From the NCBI RefSeq assembly GCF_009730915.1, contig NC_052474.1:3631501-3695500 (forward strand): DNA of 64,000 nt. The letters are read 5' to 3'. The notes under the pieces are model-generated. The model saw only the letters and a list, made by a program, of their open reading frames with translations. It made no database searches and was not told the origin of the DNA. Positions 1-13,740 of the stretch are shown piece after piece. Origin of the DNA: Dioscorea cayenensis subsp. rotundata (lineage: Eukaryota; Streptophyta; Magnoliopsida; Dioscoreales; Dioscoreaceae). Each line of letters begins with the position of its first letter. Within the stretch, counting starts at the first letter, position 1. A program made the translations under genes and the position numbers.

Positions 1-532
1 CGGCTCGGCTCGTTTACAGCCCTAGTAACAGATGATTTTTTTTTTAAATTTTCATTTACCTTGTATTTTTTCTATCACTGAGATGCCTTCTTATCATCTT
101 GTAAATTGTACTCCAATTTTATGTTGATTTATTTATTGCTGGATGTGAATATTCTGATGTGACGCTTGGAGTGAAAATAATGACTATATTTTCCAAATAT
201 ATGTTGAGAATTTTTAAGATTTGTCTTCTTTTTAATGACCAATATGTCCTTGCTTCCCCACTTTCTCTTCCACTCTCGTTTGTTACCTCTGTTGTTCAAT
301 GTTATTCCATTTGGGTAAATTGCACTCATTTACTTCAGACTGCTGTTATTGGTGGATATTGATGCTTGTAGTACTTTTATACCTGATAGGCATGTTATTT
401 CCAGTATCTTTTCTTTAAATATACTGTTTGATTATCATGGCTCTATTTTGAGGAGTTTGTGTGCATATCACAAACTTGACCAATCTGATTCATATTCCGG
501 ATCGTAATTTATTTTATGTTTAACATTTACAG
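1..532 (+). other. Intron of the kinesin gene (5' part outside window)
   Basis: This is AT-rich, stop-filled sequence ending in a splice acceptor (AG at 531-532) just before the first recognisable kinesin exon. I see no exon inside it. The upstream motor-domain exons (P-loop and N-terminal half) must lie left of the window. Confidence 0.6.
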
Positions 533-3500
533 AGCATCGCCATGTTGGTTCGAACAATTTTAACTTGTTTAGCAGCCGAAGCCACACTATATTTACATTG
601 GTATGCTCTAATTGTTTTTAGGTTTTGTCCTCTAGTATTTGAATGGTTTCCTCTCTGTTCAAAATGAAGTTTTATGAGATAGTTATCTTTTCATCTGTGT
701 CTTTGTTCATATTTGTTTGATTAGCATTACTTTTCATTGTTAATTTTCTTCTTAGCTTTTATTTAAGCTATTTGAACAACCTTTTTATCAAACACTATTT
801 GTAATGCATGGTTGTGGTGAGATTTCATTCGTGTCATACTGTAATTTTATTTTTCATAAGGAATAATTGCAGCAAGATAATAATTATATGAGGTTGATTT
901 CTCAGTCTTGGAATACTTTGGGAGCTCTCTTTCTTCGAAATGTTTCTAGTTACTTGCTCGGCAAAAAAGTTGACATTATAACTTCTGAGTGACCATTTAT
1001 GCATGCCTACTTTTATAATATGAAGCAAAGTGTTTGAAATTTCAACATTTAAATGTAACATGCCAGCTGCAAAAAGGTCTTGTGAAATTCAAGTAAAATG
1101 TTTACTTTTGTCTCTGTTTCGGGCTCCTGTCCAATAGATTTATCTTCCTATTCACAGCCTGTTTTGAGAGCTTTTGTTGAATGTTGCTGTGTTGGAGGAA
1201 TAGTTTGCTTCTGCTCCACTTCGTTCTGTTAGACATGATGAAATATGGAGCATATGGAGAACAACTAACCCGATTTGGCTCTTTGAATTTTCTTTTTGCC
1301 CTTATATTTTTGTGCTATATGAACCATTTGAACCATTGTCCTTGTTGAAGTTCTATTTATGCATTCGATGATCTAATATGTTCTTTCTTGTAGATATGAC
1401 ATATTTATAATTTTCTGCAGATGATTGAGAGCAGTGTTCGTGGTGATGAGTATGATGGCGTGATATTTTCTCAACTTGTATGATTTCTGAAAAATTATTG
1501 TTTCACCTGCTATAATATGGTGATTGCAAGACCTCAACTCTTCATGTTTCTTTTTCAGAATCTTATTGATCTGGCTGGGTCTGAGAGTTCAAAAACTGAG
1601 ACAACTGGACTAAGGAGAAAGGAAGGATCATATATCAACAAAAGTCTTTTAACTCTTGGAACTGTAGGTGCTAACTTTAATTCTTTTTTCAGATCTACTG
1701 TCATAAGAGAAGAGAAGAAAGTATTGCATTCTATAAATGTTGAATGTGATTCCATCATATCATATTTGTCATATCTATTGATTATTGACCCTCTTCCCTC
1801 ATGCTCATTCCAAATTCTATTCTTTTGATTTGATCGTTTTCCTGGTCTATTTAGTTTTTAACAGAGAGCTTTCTTTCTAGTTATGTGACCTTATATAAGG
1901 CTATATATCTTTTTTAAAAGGAAATAAGGCTATATTACTCAAAATGCAAATGGCTTGCACCTTAGATCTATGGCATCACCTTTCATTGCTTTGCTTCTAA
2001 ACTTTTTTGTCAATTGTTGTGAAATAATCAGTATCTCTTTTCATTTGCTTTTCAATTTTCCTTTTATGTTGTAGGCTTACTTCGCATCTGTATAATTATT
2101 GATTAGATAGATTACAAAAAGCTACCAACTTAGGAAAATTTTGATTTTCAGGCTAAGACATTGGAGTGGCAACCCACATGCTTTGTGAATCACACCTTTC
2201 ATACTCTAGACACCTTCAATGCAATTAATAATCATTAGTTCTTAGCTATCTGTTGTCTAAGTCTTCATAACTTTTTACCCTTTATAAAACTAACGTATTG
2301 TGTTGGTTGAGTTTGAAGGTAATTGGAAAGCTAAGTGAAGGAAAAGCATCTCATGTGCCTTATCGTGATTCAAAGCTGACTCGTCTTTTGCAATCTTCCT
2401 TGAGCGGCCACGGACATGTCTCGGTAAGTATCTGATCAATAGTTATGTCAGGGGTGTCTTCCAAGTGTTTTATATTATTATTGATATTATAGATAATTTA
2501 TGTAACTTCATATTTGAACCTGTCTGACCTTAATGAATATAAATCTTGTTTTTTTTTTTTTAAATACTTTCTCTATGGCTTGTGTAATTTTAATATTCAT
2601 ATGAAATGGAATTTGCATTTGTACCACGTGTTATGCAGCTTATTTGCACCGTTACGCCTGCATCCAGTAACATGGAAGAAACGCATAACACACTGAAGTT
2701 TGCTAGCAGAGCAAAACGAGTTGAGATTTATGCCTCTCGGAATAGGGTGAGTATTTTCCAGGACTGTTCATATAAATGGGATTCCCTCTGTAGTGTTTGC
2801 AAATGAGTGGCTTATAAATTTTGCTATATCAGATAATAGATGAGAAGTCTCTGATCAAGAAATATCAAAAGGAAATTTCTAGTCTGAAGCAAGAACTTGA
2901 CCACCTTAGGAAAGGAATGCTTTCGGGTGTAAATCATGAAGAGCTATTGATCTTGCGGCAACGGGTATGGTCCTACTGATGTATTTATTTAGACATTGAG
3001 CTCTTTAGATTTACATCAATGTTTTCATTCATATTTTATGCGGTAATATTCTAGTTAAATTTGCATTCTGTTGTATATAAATAATTTTATATTTATCGCA
3101 TTTTTGTGTAATGATATATCCTTTTGCATTATCCTTGTGCAGCTTGAGGAGGGCCAGGTAAAGATGCAATCTCGTTTGGAGGAAGAAGAGGAAGCAAAAG
3201 CTGCTCTGATGAGTAGAATTCAAAGACTAACAAAATTAATACTTGTTTCTACCAAGAACACTATTCCTAGTTGTTTGAGTGATTTGCCTAATCATCAGCA
3301 ACGTCATTCAATAGGAGAAGATGAAGTAAGTTTTATCTTGGCTAGAAAATGGAAGCTAAATCACACCTTTTTTTTTTTTTTATAATCTCAACTTGACGGT
3401 CATGGTGAAAGCATGTTATTATATGTTGGGATTGGGTTACAGACTTGCCAAGATCTCTTTGAAATGACTAACCATATTAGAGAAATTAGGGTTTTTGATG

Positions 3501-6500
3501 ATTTATCATCTTATTACACTACACATCTTCTAAGGTATTTCTTCCACTTCTAGTTTACTAAAATTTCAACCTTTTCATATGTATTCCATGATTGTTTGTG
3601 TCATTTATGCCTTTCAGCATTATGCATGGAAGCATATTACTTATATTTTCTCAATTCACTGCTAGAAAAGTATGTTTTATTTATTTATTTATTGTTATTA
3701 TTATTATTATTATTATTTTAATGTTGGAGTGACCAAGTAAGTGTTTATTTTATTGTTTTGTGCACTTGCGCTGTTGTGTGTGTTGCTGTGCCTGTTTGTG
3801 CTTATGTGCCCGTTTCACTTGGCTTGTCAAGTTCAATCTAATGAAAGCACATTGTCCTGCAACAAAGCTGTTTCATGCTTGTTAAATATTGGTGGTGTTA
3901 TGTGACTTCTGCCTGTAAAGCTATTTCATTTTGTATTTATGTATTTTGGAGTTTTTAGTAACATATCAGATGGTGCTAATGATTCACATTTCCCAATTTT
4001 TGAACTCTAGAAAATGGATGTCTTACGTGAAGGTTCTCCACTTCTTCTGGAAAGTGCAAGCATATCTTCTGCTCTGTCAGATGTATTTGACCCACTTAAC
4101 GATCTTAAGAACAAGATATCTTCAGGCAAGGTGAGTGATGAACATTCGTCTATGGGTAGTTCAATCACGGAATCCACACAAGCAGGAGAACGAGGTGGTG
4201 GGACGGCTAATGGCCACATGCTTCCATTGGTATGATTTTGATGTGTGGTTTAAAACTGTGTACTCCATGAAATTTTTTATTTTTTATTTTTTTGTTTTTG
4301 TTGTTTTTGTGCTTGAATATCTGATATTGTTGAACCTCAATGATGCTTGCCTGTGTCTGCCTAGAAGAATTCTTTTGCTGTGTGTAGTTCTCACATGTGT
4401 GTTTTTATGTTTGCGTTGCATTGGTGTCACGTGCCACCTCTCATGTCATTTGCTGTGCATGTGAGTTTGCCTGCATACCTTCATGTGTGGGTTGCCTAAT
4501 CTTGAATCTAGTCTCAGATAGAAGGCAATGGAGATGAATGTTTGTCATCTTGTGATGTATTATGTTGTGGATTGCCCCCTCTCATGATTACTATTTACAA
4601 TTATGGTGCACTCGTCTATTCTCAAAAATAATAATAATAATTTATTAAATATTTATTTATTTATTTATTTTTTCTTGCCTATGCAGACAGGGATGACAAT
4701 GTCAGATCAAATGGATCTACTTACTGAGCAAGTGAAAATGCTTGCGGGTGAGATAGCATTCAGTAGCAGTACACTAAAACGATTAACAGAGCAGTCTATA
4801 GATGACCCAGAGGGTTCTCAGATTCAAGTATAAATTCTCTACTTTAGAAACGCATTTTGTTTATGTAAATATCATTCATGCCCTAACCTTATGCAGCTTT
4901 ACCATGGGACTGACAAGTTTTGAGTGACCATATGGTAGCCCCTGTTCTTAGGGCTGTTTTAGGGCTTTTTATGATCACCACAAATGAGGGTTTAAAACCA
5001 TACAAGTGGTAAATATCATAACTTGTTTAGAGGCATCGAGGCATCCAGCTATGTTGAAGTAGTAAGCAACATGAATTTATATGACAGACAGATGACATAA
5101 TTGAAAGGCGCGTAAATTTTATTGAGTTGTGATATCCATCTGTGTAGTTCTTACCATTCTTTACCGCCTTCAACCTCACATTTATCTGTTAGATCTGCCG
5201 CTATTTTTGTCAACAAAAGCCTTTGAAATGTATCATTTATTGTTTTATAGGATTTTTTTTTTCCTGAATACTATAAAAATAGATATGAAATGCTAGATAA
5301 TTGATGGATATTTCCTTATGATTTATTTGAATAACTATAGTACTTACCGAGAGAAAATATCTGTTATTTTCATGCTAATCTGCCTCCATGCCTTTAGATT
5401 TTTCCTGTTTCCTCCTGAATTGCATATCATAGCAAATGGCTTGTTTCTGTACCTAATGAGCCACTGGGTATATTTTGATTTGGAAGTAAAGTTCATGTTT
5501 TCTGAACATAACCTGGCAATTTTTACTTGTTTATCCTTGCTTCTTGATTCCTATAAATTGGTTCCCTTGTCCTCTAAGTGTTTATGTTAGCTAATTGCTT
5601 TCTTCCGTTTCTGTAGAACTAATTTATTGGTTCAGTTGGAAGTAGATTTCATGCATGGCAAAATTCACTTGTTTTTGATGGGTTCTGATCAAAGGGATGG
5701 TGGATGACAAGTTTTCATGCTTTTTGAAAGGAAAGGAATTTCTGTAATTTGAAGACATAGGCCATTAAAAGAATCCTCTTCTATAGACTTTAAAGTCAGT
5801 GGTTGTCAATTGTGAAGTAGGTTGGTTGCTCAATTTTAATTTTTTTCTAATGTTGTATGATTCTAAGTGGAGAATGCACTGTGCAATATGCTAAATAGTA
5901 TATCTTGTTCTGATTGTTCTGATTTATTGCACAGTGTAGTTTTGCTCCACCATCTATGATAATGATATACAACATTCTCTTTCACATGCCAATAACTTTT
6001 ATGCTGAGATAAAACCACCTTACTTTATGACAAAAGTGATACTCAACCGCCACTTTTTTACTTATTCTAGCAATGCCTGCGGCTGTGCCTTGTTTACTCA
6101 GATGAGCATGATTTTAATGCTCATCATTCGGTCATTGAATTGAACCAATACATGTTATAAGTTCAATATGTTTTTGATCCATGTTTTGATTTACATTATT
6201 GGCGTACTTTGTGTTGATGTAGATTCAGAACTTGGAACGTGAAATTCAAGAAAAAAGAAGGCAAATGAGCGTATTAGAACAACGCATTGTCGAAAGCGGT
6301 GAAGCATCTATGTCAAGTGCATCGCTGATTGATATGCAACAGGTGTGTTTCTTTTATTTTGTTTTCTTGAAGAAGAAGTTCGATTTTTCTTGTTCTGTTT
6401 CTATTTTGTATCCATAACTATATTCTTATTTTAATCAGAATGTCACGAGATTAATGACTCTATGCAATGAGAAGGACTTTGCGCTAGAGGTAAATCCCTT

Positions 6501-8444
6501 TCTTTAATATTCAAAGCATATTTAGTTGTTACTTATTTTATTTTGGATTTTGCATAAACCATTAATAAGTTATAATGCACTTTAATTTAGTATTTTCTGG
6601 TGGTCAAATTCTTGAAGTTCCTATTCTTATGCCATAAATGAGTGCCCCTCCAACTTCTTTGTTGCATTAACTCTTGAGCTAAATGGTTGCAGATAAAATC
6701 AGCAGATAATCGTATCCTCCAGGAACAATTAGATCAAAAGGTGCGTTTTGTGGTTTCAGCACGTCTAAATATCTCAATTAAAGGGGCTATTTTTGTTTAG
6801 TCCTTGCCTGCCTGTATTGTTCCTAAGGAGAGTGCAGGATATGAAATTATCTGCACAAATTACCAAAGTTTGTTTCTTGCAAGGCTTTATTTGAGTTTTT
6901 CTCTGGCAGTGTGCTGAAAATAGAGAGTTGCAAGAGAAGTTCATCTTTCTGCAACAACAGTTAGATTCAATGAAAGGAGAAAAGTTGGAATTACCTCCGG
7001 AACAGATTTTATTAGAGGACTTGTCCGGTCTGAAGAATAAGCTACAGTCTCAGGTTGTTTTTCCCATTTACAGCATTAGGAATTAGGATTCAACTTTACT
7101 ATTCAAGCTGTTGACATCAATAATTATGTTCATGAATTTAGATGTTTATTCTTTTTCTATATTATCTTGTTTCTTTTGATAAGCTTGTGTTATTATTATT
7201 TCCTATCATAATGATTGCTCGTTTGTCTAGTGTATTGTTCTAGCTAATTGGACTAAATTAACTTTATGATGCTGATTGTTCCTGACAGGAGGAGGAAAAT
7301 GAGAAACTTGCCCTTGAGAAACGTCAGCTCTGCGAAGAAAATCGTGGGTTGGTTACTCAGAATAGGAAGTTGGCTGAAGAGGCCTCATATGCAAAAGAAT
7401 TAGCATCTGCTGCCGCTGTTGAGCTGAAAACTTTGGCTGCAGAAGTGACTAAATTGTCACTGCAAAACGAAAGACTGGGAAAGGAACTTTCAGTAGCTCA
7501 AGAAATTGCATATTCGAGAGGTGGTAGTGCTGGTCTTCGTAAGCATTCTGAAGGCAAGAATGATGGCATCAAACTAGGGAGGAAGAGCAGGCCTGGTAGC
7601 AGGGGTGGTGAATTTGGGAGTGCCGGTTATGATGACACTGACTGTTGGAATGCTGAATTAGATACAATGAAGATGGAGTTACACACAAGAAAACAAAGAG
7701 AAGCTGCTTTAGAAGCTTCTTTAGCTGAGAAGGAGCTTTTGGAAGAAGACTACCAGAGGAAATTTGATGAGGCAAAGAAAAGAGAAGCAGCTTTAGAAAA
7801 TGACTTAGCAGGCATGTGGGTACTTGTTGCTAAACTGAAGAAAGGTGCATTGGGGATTTCAGAGTTAAGTGCTGATGAGAGATCTAGGCTTGGGATGGAC
7901 TTGGTAAATGACGCGGAGAAAAGCAAAAGTGACTCTGATGAGCCTCATCTGAGAGAGAGACAATCATCGGATGCTTTCACTGCAATAACTAACAGCCAGA
8001 TGGATCAAGCTTCTGAGTTTGAACCTCTTCTTGTCCGTCTAAAGGTATGGTCTGAATTGATTTAATAATTTTTGGTTAAGATACAATGCTTTGCCTTGCC
8101 TTCCACAGCGTGTTATAACAGTACTTCTGCATTCAGGCTAAGATCCAAGAGATGAAGGAAAAAGATCTTGAACCCTTAGGAAACGGGGATGCAAATACTC
8201 ATGTTTGTAAAGTATGCTTTGAATCACCCACTGCTGCAGTGCTCCTCCCTTGTCGACATTTTTGTTGTAAGTATATTTTATCATTGGCACAAAGCTGTAC
8301 TCTTGAAAATCTGTCTTTAGTTTGGTGCGAACTGATTACCGTGATATGCTGTGTCTGTCAGTGTGCAAACCTTGCTCTCTCGCTTGTTCTGAATGCCCCC
8401 TTTGTCGCACAAAGATTGCTGACAGGATTATTGCATTCACATGA
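533..8444 (+). CDS. KIN-7: Kinesin-7 motor protein with C-terminal RING finger (KIN-7D-like), 3' part
   Basis: A plus-end microtubule motor of the plant KIN-7 family. Exons I can splice with GT-AG junctions and matching phase: 533-600, 1421-1477, 1559-1663, 2319-2423, 2639-2746, 2833-2964, 3143-3325, 4011-4229, 4687-4827, 6223-6342, 6439-6489, 6693-6740, 6910-7053, 7289-8044, 8137-8266, 8362-8444. About 815 residues are encoded here. Seen: switch I ([10 protein letters not shown]), switch II ([10 protein letters not shown]), then [16 protein letters not shown] and the conserved end of the motor ([16 protein letters not shown]). A long coiled-coil tail follows, then a C-terminal C3HC4-type RING ([20 protein letters not shown], then CKPC and CPLC) ending IAFT-stop. 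The tail plus RING matches the Arabidopsis KIN-7D/MKRP2 group, which is annotated as organelle-associated; location is not provable here because the N terminus is missing. An alternative donor at 4131 would drop 33 residues in frame. The largest intron is 4828-6222. Confidence 0.93.
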
Positions 8445-9183
8445 AGGTGAGTTTTTTTTTCCCCCTATAAAATAAGCTTTGTGTGATCACTAAGATTACT
8501 GACACATTTGTTTCAGGGTGTTATGTCTGCATCTTCTGTACAATTGAAATCAGCCTGATTCTTTTATTAAGTTTTTCTTCTGAAGGTATATTCACATATT
8601 TCTTGTAAGTGGTGAGAGTTGCAATCCATTCTTCTTTTGAAAGGCAGAAATTGCCTTTGAAGTTTCAACTCTATATTAGTCCATATTTCCCTTTGTCCAA
8701 AATGTAATTGGTGTATTGCTGCATTTTGTGTATAGAAACCCCATACTGGAAGTTGTAGCTGAGACGATCGTCATTTAATATGATATTAGAAGAAAGAAAT
8801 TAAAAGGTTTCATTGGGGGAATTTCTTGATCCCCTTTTCTTCTATTCCCTGCATTCTTTTTCCTCATCTAACCTTGCTCAATTTATGGGTTCTTATAATG
8901 TAAGAGTTATTTAAAAAAAATACATACATATATACATGTAATGTCAGGTCTTAAAATTATTTAAAATTTAAATAACGAATAATGGTAAATAATTTAAATT
9001 ATTAATTCTTAATTTCATACTATCATTTCCCCATCTCATTTTTACATTTTTAAATGTAAAAAAAAAAAAAAAAACCTCAATAGCCAGAGCAAACGGGAAT
9101 TAATTTCCGCATTTTGTTTTCTTAAAAACCATTTTCACCAAAATATCCCACGAGCGTCGAGCTCACCATTGATTCTCTCTCCA
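8445..9183. other. Kinesin 3' UTR and short intergenic / promoter region
   Basis: A GTGAGT donor-like site lies just after the kinesin stop codon, so the 3' UTR may itself be spliced. The remainder is AT-rich with an A-tract at 9058-9074. It ends in the 5' leader of the CRM-domain gene. I see no independent gene. Confidence 0.5.
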
Positions 9184-11874
9184 ATGGCCGCCGCCGCCGC
9201 CGCCGCTTCCCTTGTTCTCGCCTTCCGCCTTCCCGTCACCATCTTCTCATCTCTTCGTTCTCTCCGATCCTCCTCCTCCCTCCCTCTCGCTTCTCCTCGT
9301 CTCTCCTTTCGCTCCTTCTGTTCCTCCGCCTCCTCCTCCTCAGCTCTCACCTCCTCTTCATCTCTCTCCACCGGCTTGCTCCACGATTCAAACGAAGACG
9401 AGGAGGTACCAGGATCACAAATCTTGGAAACCGAGCCTCAACCAGAGCCTGAGCCTGTGCTTGTTTGTGCTTCATCGCCCCCGCCGAAGCTAAGCGTGAA
9501 GGAGAAGAAGGAGCTTGCCTCGTACGCTCATAGCCTAGGCAAGAAGCTCAAGTCCCAGCAGGTCGGTAAGTCCGGCGTCACCCCTTCTGTCGCTGCCTCC
9601 TTCATCGAGACTCTTGAGGCCAACGAGCTCCTCAAGGTCTTCCCCCCTTTTTTGATTAACTCTTCTTGATTTCTCACATTTTATACAGTAATTTCACTCT
9701 TTCCTCCTCTGCTGAATTTGGTACTGTTATCTTACTAGAAGATTGATTTTGATGGTAAACCCTAATGCACTTTGCTGGTATTATTTATTTTTCTTTGGGA
9801 CATTTTGAAGCTAAAACTTGTGGATGGCCTGTGATTATGTGTGCAACTAGTTTAGATAAATCATGTATAAAAAACCTAGCTTTTAGTTTAGCGAAAGCTT
9901 TGCTTCATGTGATTAATTGAGCATTGGCACTAAGGAGTTCAAAGAAGTTCTAGTGAATTCAAATGTTACTACAATATTATAGTTTTTTAGCTAACTTTTT
10001 GCGTTCCTATTTTATTGCTATAAATGATTGTTTTAATGCAACTTATAATACAACTTCATAAGGCCACAAACTTTTGATAACTTCCATGAGGCACATTTTC
10101 CCTGCCCTTTGCCATATTAAGGTATTTCAACTGGAAAAAAAAAGGGGGTTAATTAATCATCTCAAGCCCAGGTTCAACAAATCGAGATGGTCTTCTTGAA
10201 TCTATAGCTTGTAATATTCCATTTAGCTCAGTTTGGCATTGTTTTCCTATTAATTGTTGTGCAATAATCTCACTGGATTGGATCAATTACCACTATGTTC
10301 ATTTTATCTCTTCTACTCTTGATGCACCAGAATGAGAAAAACAATTGTTTGTGGTATAGAACCTGCTTTTAAGTTTTATCACTTCATTGGATTTAATTCT
10401 TCTGTCCATTTGTTAAGATTTGTTTGGTAAATAAAACTTCCTTTGTGTATACTTCTCAGTACTAATTTTCCTAGGTTGTTCATTGTTGAGTGGTACTTGC
10501 TTTCTGTGGCCATGTTAAACATTATGCATGACGAGATAATATTGTTGCAATTTGGCATATCAACTTCCCATGCAAATTGAAGAAGCTGTTGCTTACCTCT
10601 TCTTGTTACTGCTTCAACAAAGCATCTATGGAAGCCATCGAAGTCAGGTGAATTTAGTGTGTGTACTGCTTTGAAATCTTTATCACAACCTGGGCAAGAT
10701 GTTGATTGGGCTAGATTGGTATGGTGTTCAAGTAATGTTCCAAGACATTCATTTATCCTATGGTTGGCATTGCATAACAGGTTAATGACTAGAGATAAAC
10801 TATATGCATGGAAGGTGATTGATTCAGATAATTGTGCTTTATGCAATTCATCTGAGGAGGACATTAGTCATATCTTTTTTGGTTGTAGTTTCTCCCAAGT
10901 TGTTTGGTCCAAGGTCCTTAAAGCTGTTTCTATTAGCAGGAAACCCTTGTCTTGGACTAGAAAAATCAGTTGGTTTCTTAGGAAAGCTAGAGGCAAAACA
11001 CAACTTGCAAAGATGCGAAGGACTGCAATTTCTGCTAGTGTGTACATGATATGGAGGGCAAGGAATAGCTTATTTTTTCAACAGAAGGTTTACACGATGG
11101 AGGAGGTATTTAGATAGATAAGAGAAGTAATGTTTTCTAAATACTCTGTTAGTTCACCTCAAGGTCCTGGAAGAGATCTTCTGCATATATGGCTTTAACT
11201 CAATTGAGTGAGTGTGGGTTTTTGTTGTTCTTTTGCTGGAAATGGAATCATGTTGTGGTAAGGATGGGAAGAGGTTGCGGGAGAAATGTTTGCTGAGTTG
11301 GGCGGCTTAGGTTCTGAATGTTTGTGAGGAGCATTATATCTGGTGTGTTTTTAATCTAGGATTAACTGAGTGATTTTTTGTAGATGTTTGTTGTTGGATT
11401 GTCTTCATTGGGTGTGTATGTTGGTATCTTTGCTGGGTTGATGTTTGTTGTGGGATTGGAACTCTTAGGTATTGTTTTGTGTATGTTTGTTTGGAATTCT
11501 TAATTGTCTGCTGAGCTTGTATTGTTTAAAGGAGTTGGAGCTCAATAAATGTTTACTTTTGGCTTGACCAAAAAAAGAACAAAGCATCTAACTTCTTGCA
11601 TTTGCATGAGCAGCTCAAAGTGCACGGAAGCTGTCCCGGAGAGTTATCTGAGGTGATATCTCAACTGGAGAATGCAACTGGATCTGTGGCTGTTGGTCAG
11701 ATTGGACGAACAGTGATCCTTTACCGGCCTAGCATCAGCAAGATGAAAAAGAGAGAGGCTGAGATTACCAGATCGAACTCAAAACCAAGAGAATTTGATA
11801 CTGTTTATTCAAGGGCGCAAAAGAGAGGTCAATTTCGCAGAGCCTCATTGCAACATCTGAGCGAAGCTGCGTAG
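9184..11874 (+). CDS. Single CRM (CRS1-YhbY) domain RNA-binding protein, probably organelle-targeted
   Basis: A two-exon gene: exon 1 9184-9636 (donor AAG|GTCTTC) and exon 2 11614-11874 (acceptor GAGCAG|CTC), both phase 0, giving 237 residues. The ATG at 9184 opens an Ala/Ser/Arg-rich, almost acid-free N terminus of about 60 residues that looks like a plastid or mitochondrial transit peptide. An acidic linker follows, then one CRM domain (about residues 102-198). Its landmarks are LSVKEKKELASYAHSLGKKL, a VGKSGVT loop corresponding to the family GxxG signature, ELLK at the exon junction, and TGSVAVGQIGRTVILYRPS at the end. CRM domains bind RNA in ribosome assembly and group II intron splicing. 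Single-domain plant versions are less well characterised, so the exact target is unknown. The C-terminal basic tail may add RNA affinity. The intron (1977 bp) contains a LINE insertion. Confidence 0.88.
10629..11577 (+). mobile_element. 5'-truncated LINE (non-LTR retrotransposon) with zf-RVT domain, in the CRM-gene intron
   Basis: The 13-bp sequence AACAAAGCATCTA occurs at 10616-10628 and again at 11578-11590, a textbook target-site duplication. The 949 bp between them end in a short A-rich tail (GACCAAAAAAAG). Reading from 10629 there is an open frame to 11117 with the hallmark plant LINE C-terminal zf-RVT domain: WKPSKSGEFSV at the start, FILWLALHNRLMTRDKL, then CALCNSSEEDISHIFFGCSF with its Cys/His ligands and YMIWRARNSLFF. 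This is the downstream end of a reverse-transcriptase ORF. The RT itself is missing, so the copy is a dead-on-arrival 5' truncation. It lies in the same orientation as the host gene. Confidence 0.88.
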
Positions 11875-13525
11875 TATGATGTTCTTCTCCTCGGTTGTTC
11901 ATGTTGAACTTAGTTCAATCACGGCTCACAACTGCTAAGATAATTTTCACAAGGTCATCGCACAAGGTAGTCATCTTCCCTTCGGCTTTTTTTACTTGTT
12001 TGTGAGTCTGTGACCCCCTCTTTTTTGATAAGTTATATATAATCCACTGTTTTATATTTTTGTATTAACATTTACTGATTTTTGAATTTTTCATATTTTG
12101 GGAAGTATACATGATAACATGAAGTGCAGGATGTTCAAGTTGGAAGGCTTGTAAGGTCTAGTTAATTCCTGGTTTGTGATGGAGTTGATTAAGCCTCATT
12201 AGAAATCCATGCTGTGTTAAGTATAATATGCAAAATTCATTATATGAAAGTTATGTAATAAATTGGAAATTTTGGAATTTAAGAAATCTAACATAAAAGG
12301 AGAATATTTTTTTTATGTCTATTGCTTTTCATCGTTTTGATTTTGTTCGTTATTGAACCAAAATATTGCACATGTGATAATTTCTAATGGATGATTCACA
12401 TAAGAAAAAAATACCTTGTTTTATTACTGACAATGTATGTAAAATTGAGTATAGCAAATTACAGAGATACATTCAAATAATGGAAAAAATAACTGAGGAT
12501 TCTTGACTTGTCCTGTCCATATTCCTTACTATATATATATAATGCACAAAGGTGTTATATGTTTGTAGTGTAAAAGCCAAATTTCATGAAGCTCACATCT
12601 AACACATGTTGCCAACCATGCTAAGAACTCATTTAAATCTTATTGTTTATAACAAGTTTGATAAAAAAAAACTAATCTAATACCTTAACAATTGCCTCTT
12701 TTTTTTTTTCCATTTTCAATCATTGAAGTTGAATAAAGAACTAAATTTTTTATTTATTATACATGAGTTATTGGAGAAAACCATATTGGATAATCTTTGT
12801 ATCATAGAAAACTGCTTACCTTGCAAAGATTAATATTTCATTAGATAGTCAAGTGACAAAATTCTTAACTATTTGGTAAATATAATTGAATATGATTTTC
12901 AATAGGCTTTTTACAGTTTCTTCCCAATGTTCTTTGCATTTTGTTTCTAAATAGTTTATTTAAATTAAACATCTTTACAAATATTCTGTTTAAGTTTATT
13001 TTTATTTATTCTCCAAAAGAATTAAATAAGATTTAAAAGAGATATCATTTGAAATAATTTTATATAATTCTACGTTTACTCCACTGTTTAAATTAATAAA
13101 CATAGATTATATCTAAAAATGTAGGTAATACACTTAAATTAATATTGTATTAAATAAACATGTTATCATTATATGTTTATATAATGAAAAACAAATAGTT
13201 TTTTGATAAAGCAAACTTAAACCTCTGAGATCCCATGAAAAAGTGGATTGCTAAGGTTTCTCTCAATTTAAAACAGAGAGCAATTAATTTTAGGGAATGG
13301 AGAAAGAGAAAGAAAAAACCTACAACATTGATTCTGTTCTTTGTTATTAATTCTTAATTAAGTGATTTTGATGTAACGTAACATTCAAAACGTCTTATGT
13401 TAAGAGTTGTCCTTCCATTCATTAGCTCGTGTTAAATTTTGATTTTTTTTTTTTTTAAATTAATATATGAACTCCAATACTCAATTAATTCTATTCTTTG
13501 CCACTAATTTTTTAATTCTCATATT
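11875..13525. other. 3' UTR of CRM gene and AT-rich intergenic DNA
   Basis: The first 250-350 bp are probably 3' UTR. The rest is very AT-rich, with a short AT microsatellite near 12533. I see no coding signal, RNA gene or recognisable element. Confidence 0.4.
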
Positions 13526-13526
13526 T

Positions 13527-13740
13527 TTATTTTTTTTTTATTAAAAGGAGACACAGAATTACAAGCAATCGGAAGGAGAAATTAGCGGAATAAAATAGAC
13601 AATAAGTCCATTAAGAGGAAACACAACAAAACAATTAGACTTAACCAATACTCATGTTGCTTATCAATTCACCATGATCATCCATATTGAAGCACCGGCA
13701 TCATCCACATTGGAGCATTGGGCAATGGATTGATTTTAGT
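13527..13740 (-). mobile_element. Probable antisense retroposon 3' end with poly-A tail
   Basis: Read on the minus strand, the stretch ends GTGTCTCCTTTTAATAAA followed by an A-rich tail (T-tract near 13527-13540 on +), which resembles the 3' end of a plant LINE. No target-site duplication was identified and no ORF remains, so the call rests only on the tail. Confidence 0.35.

Noticed and set aside
4131-4136. GTGAGT as the end of the kinesin exon starting at 4011
   Set aside because: The downstream sequence [11 protein letters not shown] is conserved in KIN-7D relatives, so the donor at 4230 is preferred; alternative splicing is possible.
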